Below the pieces are notes generated by a model that saw only the letters and a program-made list of their open reading frames with translations, ran no database searches and was not told where the DNA came from. Positions 49,718 to 58,026 of a DNA stretch of 64,000 bases are shown here, in pieces. The DNA is from Eikenella halliae (GTDB lineage: Bacteria; Pseudomonadota; Gammaproteobacteria; Burkholderiales; Neisseriaceae): the NCBI RefSeq assembly GCF_001648475.1, contig NZ_LXSQ01000014.1:121233-185232 (forward strand), read 5' to 3'. Made by a program: the position numbers and the translations under genes. The stretch's first letter is position 1. Each line of letters opens with the position of its first letter.

Positions 49718-51169
49718 ATGACCCAGCTAAAAGACCCCGCCCTCCTACACACCCGGTGCTACATCAACGGCCAATGGCTTGATGCCGACAGCGGCCGCAC
49801 CATCACCGTATCCAACCCCGCCACCGGCGAAACCATCGGCAGCGTGCCCGATATGGGCGCGGCGGAAGCCGAACGCGCGGTGGCTGCCGCCCAAGCCGCC
49901 CTGCCCGCCTGGCGCGCGCTCACGGCCAAACAGCGCAGCCAAGTCCTGCGCCGTTGGTTTGATTTGATGATGGAGTCGCAGGAGGAACTCGCCACCCTGC
50001 TCACACTGGAGCAAGGCAAGCCTCTGGCCGAGTCGCGCGGCGAAATTGCCTATGGCGCGTCCTACATCGAATGGTATGCCGAAGAAGCCAAGCGCGTGTA
50101 CGGCGACACCATCCCCGGCCCCGCGCCTGACAAGCGTATTTTGGTGCTCAAGCAGCCCGTCGGCGTGTGCGCCGCGATTACGCCGTGGAACTTCCCCAAC
50201 GCCATGATCACGCGCAAAGCCGCACCCGCGCTGGCCTCCGGCTGCACCTTCGTCATCCGTCCCGCCTCGCAAACGCCGTTTTCCGCACTGGCCATTGCCG
50301 CCTTGGCCGAACGTGCCGGCATTCCGGCGGGCGTGTTCAACGTAATCACCGGTTCGTCGCGCGAAATCGGCCGCGTGCTCACCGAAAGCGATACGGTGAA
50401 GAAATTCAGCTTCACTGGCTCCACCGCCGTCGGCCGACAACTACAGGCGCAATGCGCTTCCACCATCAAGAAAACCTCGATGGAGCTGGGCGGCAACGCG
50501 CCGTTTATCGTGTTCGACGATGCCGACCTCGATGCCGCCGTCTCCGGCGCGATTGCCTGCAAATTCCGCAACGCCGGCCAAACCTGCGTGTGCGCCAACC
50601 GCATCTATGTGCAAAGCGGTGTGTATGACGAATTTGTCCGCAAATTCGCTCAAGCGGCAGGCTACCTGAAAGTGGGCAACGGCTTGGAAAGCGGCACGGA
50701 ATGCGGCCCGCTGATTGATGAGGCCGCGCTGTCCAAAGTGGAAGAACACCTGGCCGACGCGCTCGCCCACGGCGGCGAAGTAGTTGCCGGCGGCGCGCGC
50801 CACCCGGCAGGCAAACTCTTCTTCCAGCCCACCGTTATCCGCCACGCCCATGCCGGCATGAAAGTGGCACGCGAAGAAACCTTCGGCCCGCTCGCCCCCG
50901 TGTTCCGTTTCGAGAACGAGGCAGACGTGTTGCAACAGGCCAACGCCACCGAATACGGCCTGGCCGCCTATTGCTACACCCGCAGCCTAGGCACGGCCAC
51001 GCGCATGATGGAAGGCTTGGTGTACGGCATGGTCGGCATCAACACCGGCGTGATTTCCAACGAAGCCGCCCCCTTCGGCGGCGTGAAGCAATCAGGCATC
51101 GGCCGCGAAGGCGGCAAATACGGGCTGGACGAATATTTGGCAACCAAATACGTGATGCTGGCGGTTTAA
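49718..51169 (+). CDS. gabD: NAD(P)-dependent succinate-semialdehyde dehydrogenase
   Basis: The product is 483 residues of the aldehyde dehydrogenase superfamily, oxidising succinate semialdehyde to succinate. Signatures are PWNFPNAMITRKAAPALASG, FTGSTAVGR, catalytic Glu in SMELGGNAPF (about 256) and catalytic Cys in NAGQTCVCANR (about 290). The high similarity to the GabD pattern (KFRNAGQTCVCANRIYVQSG; PFGGVKQSGIGREGGKYGLD) supports the name. The cofactor-binding lysine normally found in LKPASQTP is an arginine here (VIRPASQTP, residue 181), which is unusual. No gabT or gabP is nearby. An uptake sequence lies near 50661. Confidence 0.9.
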   Translation: MTQLKDPALLHTRCYINGQWLDADSGRTITVSNPATGETIGSVPDMGAAEAERAVAAAQAALPAWRALTAKQRSQVLRRWFDLMMESQEELATLLTLEQGKPLAESRGEIAYGASYIEWYAEEAKRVYGDTIPGPAPDKRILVLKQPVGVCAAITPWNFPNAMITRKAAPALASGCTFVIRPASQTPFSALAIAALAERAGIPAGVFNVITGSSREIGRVLTESDTVKKFSFTGSTAVGRQLQAQCASTIKKTSMELGGNAPFIVFDDADLDAAVSGAIACKFRNAGQTCVCANRIYVQSGVYDEFVRKFAQAAGYLKVGNGLESGTECGPLIDEAALSKVEEHLADALAHGGEVVAGGARHPAGKLFFQPTVIRHAHAGMKVAREETFGPLAPVFRFENEADVLQQANATEYGLAAYCYTRSLGTATRMMEGLVYGMVGINTGVISNEAAPFGGVKQSGIGREGGKYGLDEYLATKYVMLAV

Positions 51170-51390
51170 GCGGCAGGCTACCTGAAAAGCATCCGCCTCA
51201 ACGCAGTGAAACGATGATTGGCGCAGCCAAGGCTCGGTTTCTGCAAAACGAAAGCACGGCACAAATTTTCAGGTAGCCTGTGCGCCAGTCCTTTATAATG
51301 TGCATATTCGCACGGCGGGCTAAAGCAAAATCCGGCACACAGCCATAGCAACTCCAGCCGCAATCATCATCTCAATAACGAATTAAGATT

Positions 51391-51420
51391 TTCAGGTAGC
51401 CCCAGAGGCTACCTGAAAAC
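51391..51420. repeat. Inverted uptake-sequence pair upstream of obg
   Basis: GATTTTCAGGTAGCC and AGAGGCTACCTGAAAAC are separated by only a few bases and end 12 bases before the obg start codon, so the hairpin reaches into the ribosome-binding region. A third and fourth copy lie at 51174 and 51270. Confidence 0.75.
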
Positions 51421-51431
51421 GGAAAGCGCAA

Positions 51432-52571
51432 ATGAAATTTATCGACGAAGCCAAAATCGAAGTCGCCGCCGGGCGCGGCGGCAACGGCGCGGTCAGCTTC
51501 CGCCGCGAAAAATACGTGCCGCGCGGCGGGCCGGACGGCGGCGACGGCGGGCGCGGCGGCAGCGTGTTCGCCGTGGCCAACGAAAACGTAAACACGCTGG
51601 TGGAATACCGTTTCGTGAAACGCTATCAGGCCAAAAACGGCGAAAGAGGCCACGGCTCCGACCGCTACGGCGCCGGCGCCGACGATATCGAGCTGCAAAT
51701 GCCGGTGGGCACGCTGATCCGCGATGCCGACACCGGCGAAATCGTGGCCGACCTCACGCGGCACGGCCAGCGCATTTGTCTGGCGCGCGGCGGCAAAGGC
51801 GGCTTGGGCAACATCCATTTCAAGTCCTCGGTAAACCGCGCACCCAAACAGGCCACGCCCGGCGAACCCGGCGAAGCGCGCCGATTGCTGTTGGAATTGA
51901 AAGTGTTGGCCGACGTCGGCCTGTTGGGCATGCCCAATGCCGGTAAATCCACCCTAATCCGCGCCGTGTCCGCCGCCCGCCCCAAAGTGGCCGACTATCC
52001 CTTCACCACGCTGCACCCCAACCTGGGCGTGGTGCGCGTGGACGAAAGCCAAAGCTTTGTGATGGCCGACATCCCCGGCCTGATTGAAGGCGCGGCCGAA
52101 GGCGCCGGGCTGGGGCACCGCTTTTTGAAACACCTTTCGCGTACCGGCCTCTTGCTGCACGTGGTAGACTTGGCCCCGTTCGACGAAGCCGTCAGCCCCG
52201 CCGCCGAAGCGCTGTCCATCATCAACGAGCTGAAAAAATACGACGACGAACTGTTCGGCAAACCGCGCTGGCTGGTGCTGAACAAATTGGATATGCTCAC
52301 GCCGGAAGAGGCTGCCGAACGCAAAGCCGAATTCCTCGAAGCCGTCGGCTGGAACTACCCCGCCCCCGGCGAACCCAGCTTCGATTGGCAAACCCCGCGC
52401 CTATTTGAAATCAGCGCACTCGCCCAACAGGGCACGCAGGAATTGGTGCGGCAAATCGGGCAGTATTTGGCCGAGAAGAAACAACTGGCCGCCGCAGAGG
52501 CTAACCAACAGACCGATGCTGCACCGCAAATTTTAGAAACCAACGATTATTCGGTGTTGCAGCCGGAATAA
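51432..52571 (+). CDS. obg: Obg-family GTPase
   Basis: The product is 379 residues. The glycine-rich Obg fold covers 1-158 (RGGNGAVSFRREKYVPRGGP, GGDGGRGGSV), followed by the GTPase domain with G1 GMPNAGKST (about 164), switch I DYPFTTLHPNLGVV, G3 DIPGLIEGAAEGAGLG, G4 NKLD and G5 SA (FEISALAQQG). It is essential in most bacteria for 50S maturation and stress control. The start at 51432 has GGAAAGCGC upstream, and an uptake-sequence hairpin lies directly before it. rplU and rpmA, often next to obg, are not upstream here. Confidence 0.95.
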   Translation: MKFIDEAKIEVAAGRGGNGAVSFRREKYVPRGGPDGGDGGRGGSVFAVANENVNTLVEYRFVKRYQAKNGERGHGSDRYGAGADDIELQMPVGTLIRDADTGEIVADLTRHGQRICLARGGKGGLGNIHFKSSVNRAPKQATPGEPGEARRLLLELKVLADVGLLGMPNAGKSTLIRAVSAARPKVADYPFTTLHPNLGVVRVDESQSFVMADIPGLIEGAAEGAGLGHRFLKHLSRTGLLLHVVDLAPFDEAVSPAAEALSIINELKKYDDELFGKPRWLVLNKLDMLTPEEAAERKAEFLEAVGWNYPAPGEPSFDWQTPRLFEISALAQQGTQELVRQIGQYLAEKKQLAAAEANQQTDAAPQILETNDYSVLQPE

Positions 52572-52591
52572 TTTTATGTAAAGGAAATATC

Positions 52592-52957
52592 ATGATTGTA
52601 GGAAAACTTATCAACTGGGTTATCGTGATCGGTGTGGCATACGGCTCATATCAATACCTAAGCACCGGGGATGTTACCTTTGGTGGCCCATCTAAAGAAA
52701 CTGTGCTCAAATTGGCCAATCAGGCCAACCGCAACTTAGGTCCTAAAGAACACCTAACCACAGGCCATGCTTGTGTGAGAAAAGGTGGCGGCATGATCAA
52801 ACAAGGTATTTTTCACTGCGAAATCAGGCTATTCAATGGTTTAGCCTCCTACGATACCCCTCCAAAAGCAACCTATACAATCTCTCTCACCAAACGAAAC
52901 CGCCAATGGCAAGTTATTCACCAATCGCCGTATAAACCCTTTACCAACACGCTGTAA
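52592..52957 (+). CDS. Small membrane-anchored protein, 121 residues, unrecognised
   Basis: It has one N-terminal hydrophobic helix (LINWVIVIGVAYGSYQYL), then a polar domain of about 95 residues with two cysteines (GHACVRKGG; GIFHCEIRLF) that could form a disulfide if periplasmic. An AAAGGAAA lies before the ATG. It begins 20 bases after obg and may be co-transcribed. The region is more AT-rich than obg, possibly recently acquired. Family is unknown. Confidence 0.65.
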   Translation: MIVGKLINWVIVIGVAYGSYQYLSTGDVTFGGPSKETVLKLANQANRNLGPKEHLTTGHACVRKGGGMIKQGIFHCEIRLFNGLASYDTPPKATYTISLTKRNRQWQVIHQSPYKPFTNTL

Positions 52958-53011
52958 GCATACGGCATCCTCGTGCTGGCTTCACTGCTTATCACAACAA
53001 AAGGACAGCCC

Positions 53012-53482
53012 ATGAAACCTCTAGCCTACCTCCCCGCCCTATTGCTGCTAGCCGCCTGCGCCCCGCAAGAGCATACCGCGCCAGCCTCTACCCCGGCTGC
53101 CGCCCCCACAGTTGCTGCCTCCCAGCCTACCGCATCAGCTGCTTCCACCGCTGCACAACCCGACGCCCAATGGATCGGCCGCTACTACGGTGTGCTGCCC
53201 TGCGCCTCTTGCGAAGGCATCGAAACCACCTTGATATTGCAAGAAGACGGCAGTTACCGACTCACCGAAACCTATAAGCAGCGCCAGCCGTTTACTGAAA
53301 AAACCGATGGCCGCTTCACTTGGCGCAAGCCACAAGAAGTATTCCAGCTCGACAAAGCCGGCGGCGAGCGGCTCTACCAAATCGGCAACGGCCAGATTTG
53401 GGCGCTGGATGCCGATGGCAAACAAGTGGAAGGCGAACTGGCCAACCTCTACATCCTGAAGCAGACCGTCAGTCAGCTTTAA
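53012..53482 (+). CDS. NlpE-like copper-resistance lipoprotein
   Basis: This encodes 156 residues from the ATG at 53012 (AAAGGACAG upstream). The signal ends in the lipobox LLLLAAC (Cys16), followed by an Ala/Pro/Thr/Ser-rich linker (about 17-52). The NlpE N-terminal domain follows: QWIGRYYGVLPCASCEGIET with the CxxC pair, ILQEDGSYRLTETYKQR and GERLYQIGNGQIWALDADGK. In E. coli NlpE signals envelope stress to Cpx; this single-domain form lacks the C-terminal OB domain. Same-strand neighbours are a small anchored protein and a ferredoxin. Confidence 0.82.
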   Translation: MKPLAYLPALLLLAACAPQEHTAPASTPAAAPTVAASQPTASAASTAAQPDAQWIGRYYGVLPCASCEGIETTLILQEDGSYRLTETYKQRQPFTEKTDGRFTWRKPQEVFQLDKAGGERLYQIGNGQIWALDADGKQVEGELANLYILKQTVSQL

Positions 53483-53518
53483 CCCGAAAAGAAATCCGGC
53501 CTTGGATCGGCCAAATCA

Positions 53519-53570
53519 TTTCAGGTAGCCTTTATGCCTGCCCGCGCATAAAAGAGGCTACCTGAAATTT
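53519..53570 (+). terminator. Uptake-sequence hairpin terminator behind the NlpE-like gene
   Basis: TTTCAGGTAGCCTTTA and AGAGGCTACCTGAAATT are inverted with a loop of about 25 bases. Confidence 0.75.
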
Positions 53571-53599
53571 TCACTGCACCAAACCAAACACCACACGCC

Positions 53600-53905
53600 A
53601 TGCCCCAGATCACCACCCACAGCACCCGCTTCACCCTGCAGGAAGGCGAAACCCTGCTCGAAGCCTTGGAGCGCACCGGCCACGAAATCGAATACCAATG
53701 CCGCAGCGGCTATTGCGGCTCCTGCCGCGTCAAACTTCTATCCGGCAACGTTGCATACCGGGAAAGCCCGCTGGCCATGCTCCTGCCCAACGAAATCCTC
53801 ACCTGCTGCTGCACAGTGAAAGAAGATATCCGCATCGACTGCCGACAACGGCAAGCCGAACCGGATTTATTCGACCGAGACCTGTTTGCCGAAAACAACA
53901 ACTAA
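53600..53905 (+). CDS. [2Fe-2S] ferredoxin, YfaE-like
   Basis: The product is 101 residues. Plant-type ferredoxin ligands are Cys34, Cys39 and Cys42 (CRSGYCGSC) and one of Cys69-71 (LTCCCTV). The small size and the RSGYCGSCR signature resemble YfaE, which maintains the tyrosyl radical of class I ribonucleotide reductase, but no nrd genes are adjacent. A general electron-transfer role is equally possible. It is closed by a tight uptake-sequence hairpin. Confidence 0.82.
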   Translation: MPQITTHSTRFTLQEGETLLEALERTGHEIEYQCRSGYCGSCRVKLLSGNVAYRESPLAMLLPNEILTCCCTVKEDIRIDCRQRQAEPDLFDRDLFAENNN

Positions 53906-53924
53906 CCGGCAACTCCTCTACGCC

Positions 53925-53957
53925 AAAGGCTACCTGAAAGTTTTTCAGGTAGCCTTT
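53925..53957 (+). terminator. Uptake-sequence hairpin terminator behind ferredoxin
   Basis: AAAGGCTACCTGAAAG and TTTTTCAGGTAGCCTTTGC form a tight inverted pair. Confidence 0.85.
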
Positions 53958-54004
53958 GCTGCAAATAGGCACAGGAAATACTTGAGGCACAAACGTTCAT
54001 CGAT

Positions 54005-54045
54005 AGCAGGCCAACACTGCAGCGAAAGTTAAGTGGGCCTGCAAT
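54005..54045. repeat. Partial GGCAAACCAAC-family repeat, copy 4
   Basis: AGCAGGCCAACACTGCAGCG followed by AAAGTTAAGTGGGCCTGC resembles the right end of the copies at 18524-18640 and 37860-37913, with altered ends. The copy sits at the native/foreign boundary before the decayed oxidoreductase. Confidence 0.4.
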
Positions 54046-54173
54046 GCAGCCCAATCACTTCGCACAGCCCCAACCATAGGCTACCTGAAAAACCCAAACC
54101 AAACCCGCCGCCTGTCCACTCGGAAACAGGCGGCGGGTTGAGGTATCGGGCTTGCCGTTTAGAAGGGTTGTTT

Positions 54174-54643
54174 CTATATAAGGAAAGAATGAAAAAATAA
54201 AACTCTTTGTTTCAACACGGCTTCGAAATCGCCCGCCAGTTTGTCGGGTGTGCCGACCACGCCGAGCGAGCAGGTGTTGTCGCCGAAAGGGATTGTCCAA
54301 AACCATACGTCGCGGTGCTGCGGGTGGGTGGTAATCAGGATTTTGTTGCGGTCAAAATCGGCTTCGGCGGCGATGTTGTCGGTGATGCGCGTGAAATGCG
54401 CCATGCGAACGCTGCGCCGTTTTTAAACTGAAAGCCTTTCTCGGCGCGCACGGCATCGGCAAAACCGGCTTCTTCCAGCATTTCCATGCAGTGCGGCAGC
54501 AGGCTCTCGCCAATCACAAAGCGCGGAAAATGCTGTTTTTCCAGCGCGCATACTTTGAAGCCCTGTTTGTTAAGCAGGGCGGAGGCAACCGAGCCTGACG
54601 GGCCTGCGCCGATAACGGCAACATCAAATTGGGTGTGGGACAT
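54174..54643 (-). pseudogene. Decayed FAD oxidoreductase, internally deleted and truncated
   Basis: The ATG at 54643 starts MSHTQFDVAVIGAGPSGSVA and follows the intact gene at 5994-7244 closely as far as FQFKNGAAF (about residue 90). The sequence then jumps, one frame over, to HFTRITDNIAAEADFDRNKI and HRDVWFWTIPFGDNTCSLGV, which corresponds to about residue 180 onward of the intact copy. It ends near the equivalent of residue 240. About 90 residues are missing from the middle and about 170 from the end. The diverged but alignable sequence indicates a paralogue or imported homologue rather than a recent local duplicate. Confidence 0.85.
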
Positions 54644-54819
54644 AATGAAACTCCTTTCGCAGATAAATTGGTTTGGCATAAAGGCGTAATTATAGAATCT
54701 TGCAAGGCAGCCTGAAAATGGGGGAATGGGGTTTCAGGCTGCTTTTTGTTGAGTGGGTTGGGCAATTGATGCACGGATAATGCCCGATTTGCTTTACTTC
54801 AATAAAAAAAGCAGTCTGA

Positions 54820-54853
54820 AAGGCCGTCTGAAAACTTTTCAGACGGCCTTTTA
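54820..54853 (-). terminator. AG-type uptake-sequence hairpin terminator behind emrA
   Basis: AAGGCCGTCTGAAAAC and TTTTCAGACGGCCTTTT are a tight inverted pair in the AGGCCGTCTGAA dialect of Neisseria, not the Eikenella dialect. It ends 3 bases before the emrA stop. Confidence 0.9.
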
Positions 54854-54855
54854 CC

Positions 54856-56010
54856 TTACTTCGTAGCAATGTTCACTTCCGCCGACATCCCCGGCGCGAG
54901 GCGTTCCAAATCCTGTTGCCCTGCGTCAAATACGATTTTTACGGCGATGCGTTGGACGATTTTGACGAAGTTGCCCGTGCCGCTGTCGGCTTTAATCAGG
55001 CTGAATTCGGAAGCGGTGGCGGGCGAGATTTCGGCGACTTTGCCGCTGAACGCCTTGCCGCCGAGTGCGTCGATACTCACGCTGGCACTCTGCCCGATTT
55101 TCACGTTGGCCATATCGGTTTCTTTGATGTTGGCGATGATCCAGCGTTCGGGCGGCACGACGGACATCAGCTGCGTGCCCGCGCTCACAAGCTGCCCTTG
55201 TTTGACGTTGACTTCGCCGAGTTTGCCGCTGGCGGGCGCGTAAATCACAGTATGCCCCAAATCCTGTTTTGCCAAGTCCAGCAGGGCTTGCGCGTTGGCG
55301 ATGCCCGCCTGTGCGCCCTCGCGCCCTACGCCCGTGTTGATGATGTTCTGCTGCGCCACGGCGTATTGCTCCTGCGCCTGTTTCAGGCCCGCTTCGGCTT
55401 GTTTAACGGCGGTTTGCGCGGCATCGCGGCTGCTTTGCGACACGGCATCGGCACTCACCGCCTGTATGCGCTGCCATTCGCGGCGGGCGCGGTCAAGCTG
55501 GGCGCGGGCGTTGTCAATCGCGGCTTGGTTGGCTTTGGAGACGGCGAGGGCGGAGGCTTTGTCCTGCGCGGTTTTGTTCAACGCCGCCTGCGGCCCCGCC
55601 AGCCCAGCTTCGGCTTGGGCGACTTTGGCGCGGTAGGGCGCGGGGTCGATTTCCACCAGCGGCTGCCCTGCTTTTACGTTGTCAAAATCGTGCACCAGCA
55701 CTTTCTGCACATAGCCGCCCACGCGCGGGCTGACGGCGGTTACGCTGCCGCGCACATAGGCGTTGTTGGTGTAAACCTCGCCCATGCCGAAGGGCGGCAG
55801 GCGGAAGGCATACAGGGCAAGCACCACGCCGATTGCGCTGGCGGCGAGTATGCCGATGCTGCCGAAACGGTGTTTTTCAGGCTGCCATTGGGCGGGCTCT
55901 TGCGGCTCGGACGGGGTTTCAGACGACGTTTCAGGCTGCATCTCGGGCTGCGGCACGGCGGTTTTTTGGGATTCGGTGTCGGGTTGTTCGGGGGTGTCGG
56001 GTTGGGACAT
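54856..56010 (-). CDS. EmrA/FarA-type membrane fusion protein
   Basis: The product is 384 residues. A proline/glutamate-rich cytoplasmic tail (1-45) precedes one membrane segment (IGILAASAIGVVLALYAFRL, about 52-72). The biotinyl-lipoyl halves are VGGYVQKVLVHDFDNVKAGQ and VIYAPASGKLGEVNVKQGQL. They flank a long alpha-helical hairpin (about 125-240, repeated AQAEAGL/AQEQ heptads), and a beta-barrel domain follows (WIIANIKETDMANVKIGQSA). It links the MFS pump to the outer-membrane channel encoded just upstream. Neisserial FarA, exporting fatty acids, is the closest known role. Surrounding uptake sequences are of Neisseria type. Confidence 0.88.
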   Translation of the reverse strand: MSQPDTPEQPDTESQKTAVPQPEMQPETSSETPSEPQEPAQWQPEKHRFGSIGILAASAIGVVLALYAFRLPPFGMGEVYTNNAYVRGSVTAVSPRVGGYVQKVLVHDFDNVKAGQPLVEIDPAPYRAKVAQAEAGLAGPQAALNKTAQDKASALAVSKANQAAIDNARAQLDRARREWQRIQAVSADAVSQSSRDAAQTAVKQAEAGLKQAQEQYAVAQQNIINTGVGREGAQAGIANAQALLDLAKQDLGHTVIYAPASGKLGEVNVKQGQLVSAGTQLMSVVPPERWIIANIKETDMANVKIGQSASVSIDALGGKAFSGKVAEISPATASEFSLIKADSGTGNFVKIVQRIAVKIVFDAGQQDLERLAPGMSAEVNIATK

Positions 56011-56096
56011 TTTTTGCTTTCCGTTGATTTGGGGGTTGATTCGGTTAATGGGTTGGTGCGGTGGTTTTCAGGCTGCCTTTAATGCCGTCTGAAACC

Positions 56097-57758
56097 CTAT
56101 TTCCCCAACACCGCAAACACTTTCGCCTTCTCCGCCGCCAGAATATCAATCTTGTAATAACGGCGGTACAGCCACAGGGCGACGGCGACGAGGGTCGATA
56201 CCGCCGCCATCGCCGCCAGCAGCGCGAACAGGTCGCTGTATGCCGCCACCGACGCTTCTTTGCCCGCCTGCGCGGTGATTTGCGAGACGGCGCGGCCTTG
56301 CAGCAGCACCGGGTCGGAGAGGGTGGCGGAGAGGGCGGCGGCGTTGCGCTGGATGTCGGCGGCGAGCGCGGGGTTGGAGAGGGTCAGGTTTTGCGCGATG
56401 GCGGCGAGGTGGTCGCGGGTGCGGTAAGTTAAAAACGCGCTGAATGCCGCCGCACCCGCCAGCCCGCCGAGGGTTTGCGACAGGCCGAACACGGCGGAGA
56501 AGCTCATCATGTGGTCGGGGCTTTTCGCCAGCGCGCGCAGTGCGCCTTCAAGCATCATCGGCCCCATAAACAGCAGCGAGGCAAAGGCAACGATAAACTG
56601 GCTGAAATAAAGTTGCGCGGGGCGGGTCTGCATGCCCACGCCGATTTCCAGCCACGCACCGAGGGCGAAACAGGCGAGCGCAACCATCACGGGGCGGCGG
56701 ATGTCGTTGATATCCAGCAAAATCAGGCTGCCGACCACACCCGCCAGCATTCCGCCCGCAACAATCAGGTAAAACGTGCTCATCTGCGCGCTGCCCACGC
56801 CCACCGCGCCCATCAGCCCCGCCGCGCCGACGGTCTGCTCCGAGGTCAAGAGCCGCGCCATCGTGCCCATCACGGCGAAGATGAGGATTTGCGGCACGGT
56901 CATCCAGTGCCAGTCCAGCATCGGCTTGTGCCGCGTCGATTCGATGTACAACGCCAGCCCCGTCAGCCCCACTCCGCCCGCGAGCAGCCAGCCGAGCCAC
57001 TGCGTCGTCCACCACACCGTGCGCCCCTGCACGAGAAAGGCGCACAACAGCGCAATGCCCGAAGCAAACAGGGTAAAGCTGAGCGCGTCGGTCAGCGTGA
57101 ACGATTTGCGCACGGTGATGCCGGGCGGCAGCGGCAGGGCGAACAGGCAGGCGGTGCAGGCGAGCGCGAGAGTAGCCTGAAAGGCGAACACGCCGTTGAG
57201 GTCGCCGTCGCCATACAGCAGCGGCACGAGGCTCTGCGCCAGCGGCGTGCCGACCTGCATCAGACCCAGCCCGAACACCAGCCCGACCAGCTTTTTCGTG
57301 CCGGTAAAGCCCTGCATCATGTAGTAAATCGACAGCACCAGCAGGCCGCTGGCGGCGATGGCGGCGGCAACACACGCGATGAGTTCCACTTCGTAATGGT
57401 GATAAACCAGTTGCAGTAGGCTGGCGGCAAGCTGGGCGAACAGGGTGATGCGGACGAAGCGTTGCAGGCCATACGCCTTGCGGACTTTGAAAAAGAGGAC
57501 GCTCATGCAGGCGTAAGCCATGAAATACGCCGCCTGAATCCAGCCGCCCTGCTGCAAATCGAGCGACAAATCGCCGCGCAGCTGCGGCAGCGAGGCGGTG
57601 AGCAGCCCGTTTTGGAAGCCCGACGACAGCGCGAGTAATAAACCGATGGCAAGATACGCGAGCCGCCGCTTTTTCGGATGCTCGGGCGAGGCGGGCGAAC
57701 CCGGCATAAAGGGCATTTCATGCGGCTTGAAGGTGTAGCCGCCGGATTGCAGGGGCAT
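56097..57758 (-). CDS. EmrB/FarB-type MFS drug exporter (DHA2)
   Basis: The product is 553 residues with about 14 membrane segments. The N-terminal pattern GLLTASLPQLRGDLSLDLQQ with GWIQAAYFMAYACMSVLFFK is typical of DHA2 exporters. GFTGTKKLVGLVFGLGLMQVGTPLAQSLV (residues about 150-178) represents motif C. The proton-relay details cannot be read with certainty. It lies between the membrane fusion protein and the outer-membrane lipoprotein on one strand, giving a complete tripartite efflux set. It has AG and AGGCAGCC-type uptake sequences around it (56068-56095). Confidence 0.87.
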   Translation of the reverse strand: MPLQSGGYTFKPHEMPFMPGSPASPEHPKKRRLAYLAIGLLLALSSGFQNGLLTASLPQLRGDLSLDLQQGGWIQAAYFMAYACMSVLFFKVRKAYGLQRFVRITLFAQLAASLLQLVYHHYEVELIACVAAAIAASGLLVLSIYYMMQGFTGTKKLVGLVFGLGLMQVGTPLAQSLVPLLYGDGDLNGVFAFQATLALACTACLFALPLPPGITVRKSFTLTDALSFTLFASGIALLCAFLVQGRTVWWTTQWLGWLLAGGVGLTGLALYIESTRHKPMLDWHWMTVPQILIFAVMGTMARLLTSEQTVGAAGLMGAVGVGSAQMSTFYLIVAGGMLAGVVGSLILLDINDIRRPVMVALACFALGAWLEIGVGMQTRPAQLYFSQFIVAFASLLFMGPMMLEGALRALAKSPDHMMSFSAVFGLSQTLGGLAGAAAFSAFLTYRTRDHLAAIAQNLTLSNPALAADIQRNAAALSATLSDPVLLQGRAVSQITAQAGKEASVAAYSDLFALLAAMAAVSTLVAVALWLYRRYYKIDILAAEKAKVFAVLGK

Positions 57759-57852
57759 GGGGAGTCCTTATGGGTGGGTCGGGTAGGGATGCCCGACTAG
57801 CTTGCTGGTTTTCAGGTAGCCTTTGCGTTTCAGGCTGCCTCAAACTTTCGTC

Positions 57853-57872
57853 ATTCCCGCGCAGGCGGGAAT
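57853..57872. repeat. dRS3 repeat, copy 1
   Basis: ATTCCCGCGCAGGCGGGAAT fits the neisserial dRS3 pattern ATTCCC-N8-GGGAAT. In Neisseria these are substrates for filamentous prophage insertion and recombination. Confidence 0.85.
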
Positions 57873-57929
57873 CTTGTTCGGGTTTCGGCGGCAGTGGTTT
57901 TTGCTGCCTTTTGATGCGGCTCAACCAAG

Positions 57930-57949
57930 ATTCCCGCCTGCGCGGGAAT
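57930..57949. repeat. dRS3 repeat, copy 2
   Basis: ATTCCCGCCTGCGCGGGAAT has the same outer arms as copy 1 and the inverse inner sequence. The two copies enclose a 57-base spacer. Confidence 0.85.
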
Positions 57950-58026
57950 GACAGCAAAATTTTGTTTCAGAAGACATTTAGGATTTTAGCTTCGCAGAAA
58001 CTCGCGTTGCTCGTTTTCAGGCTGCC

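Noticed and set aside
57853..57949. dRS3 pair as an intrinsic terminator
   Set aside because: Each 20-mer can form a hairpin, but there is no T run, and the sequence matches the neisserial dRS3 repeat pattern better.
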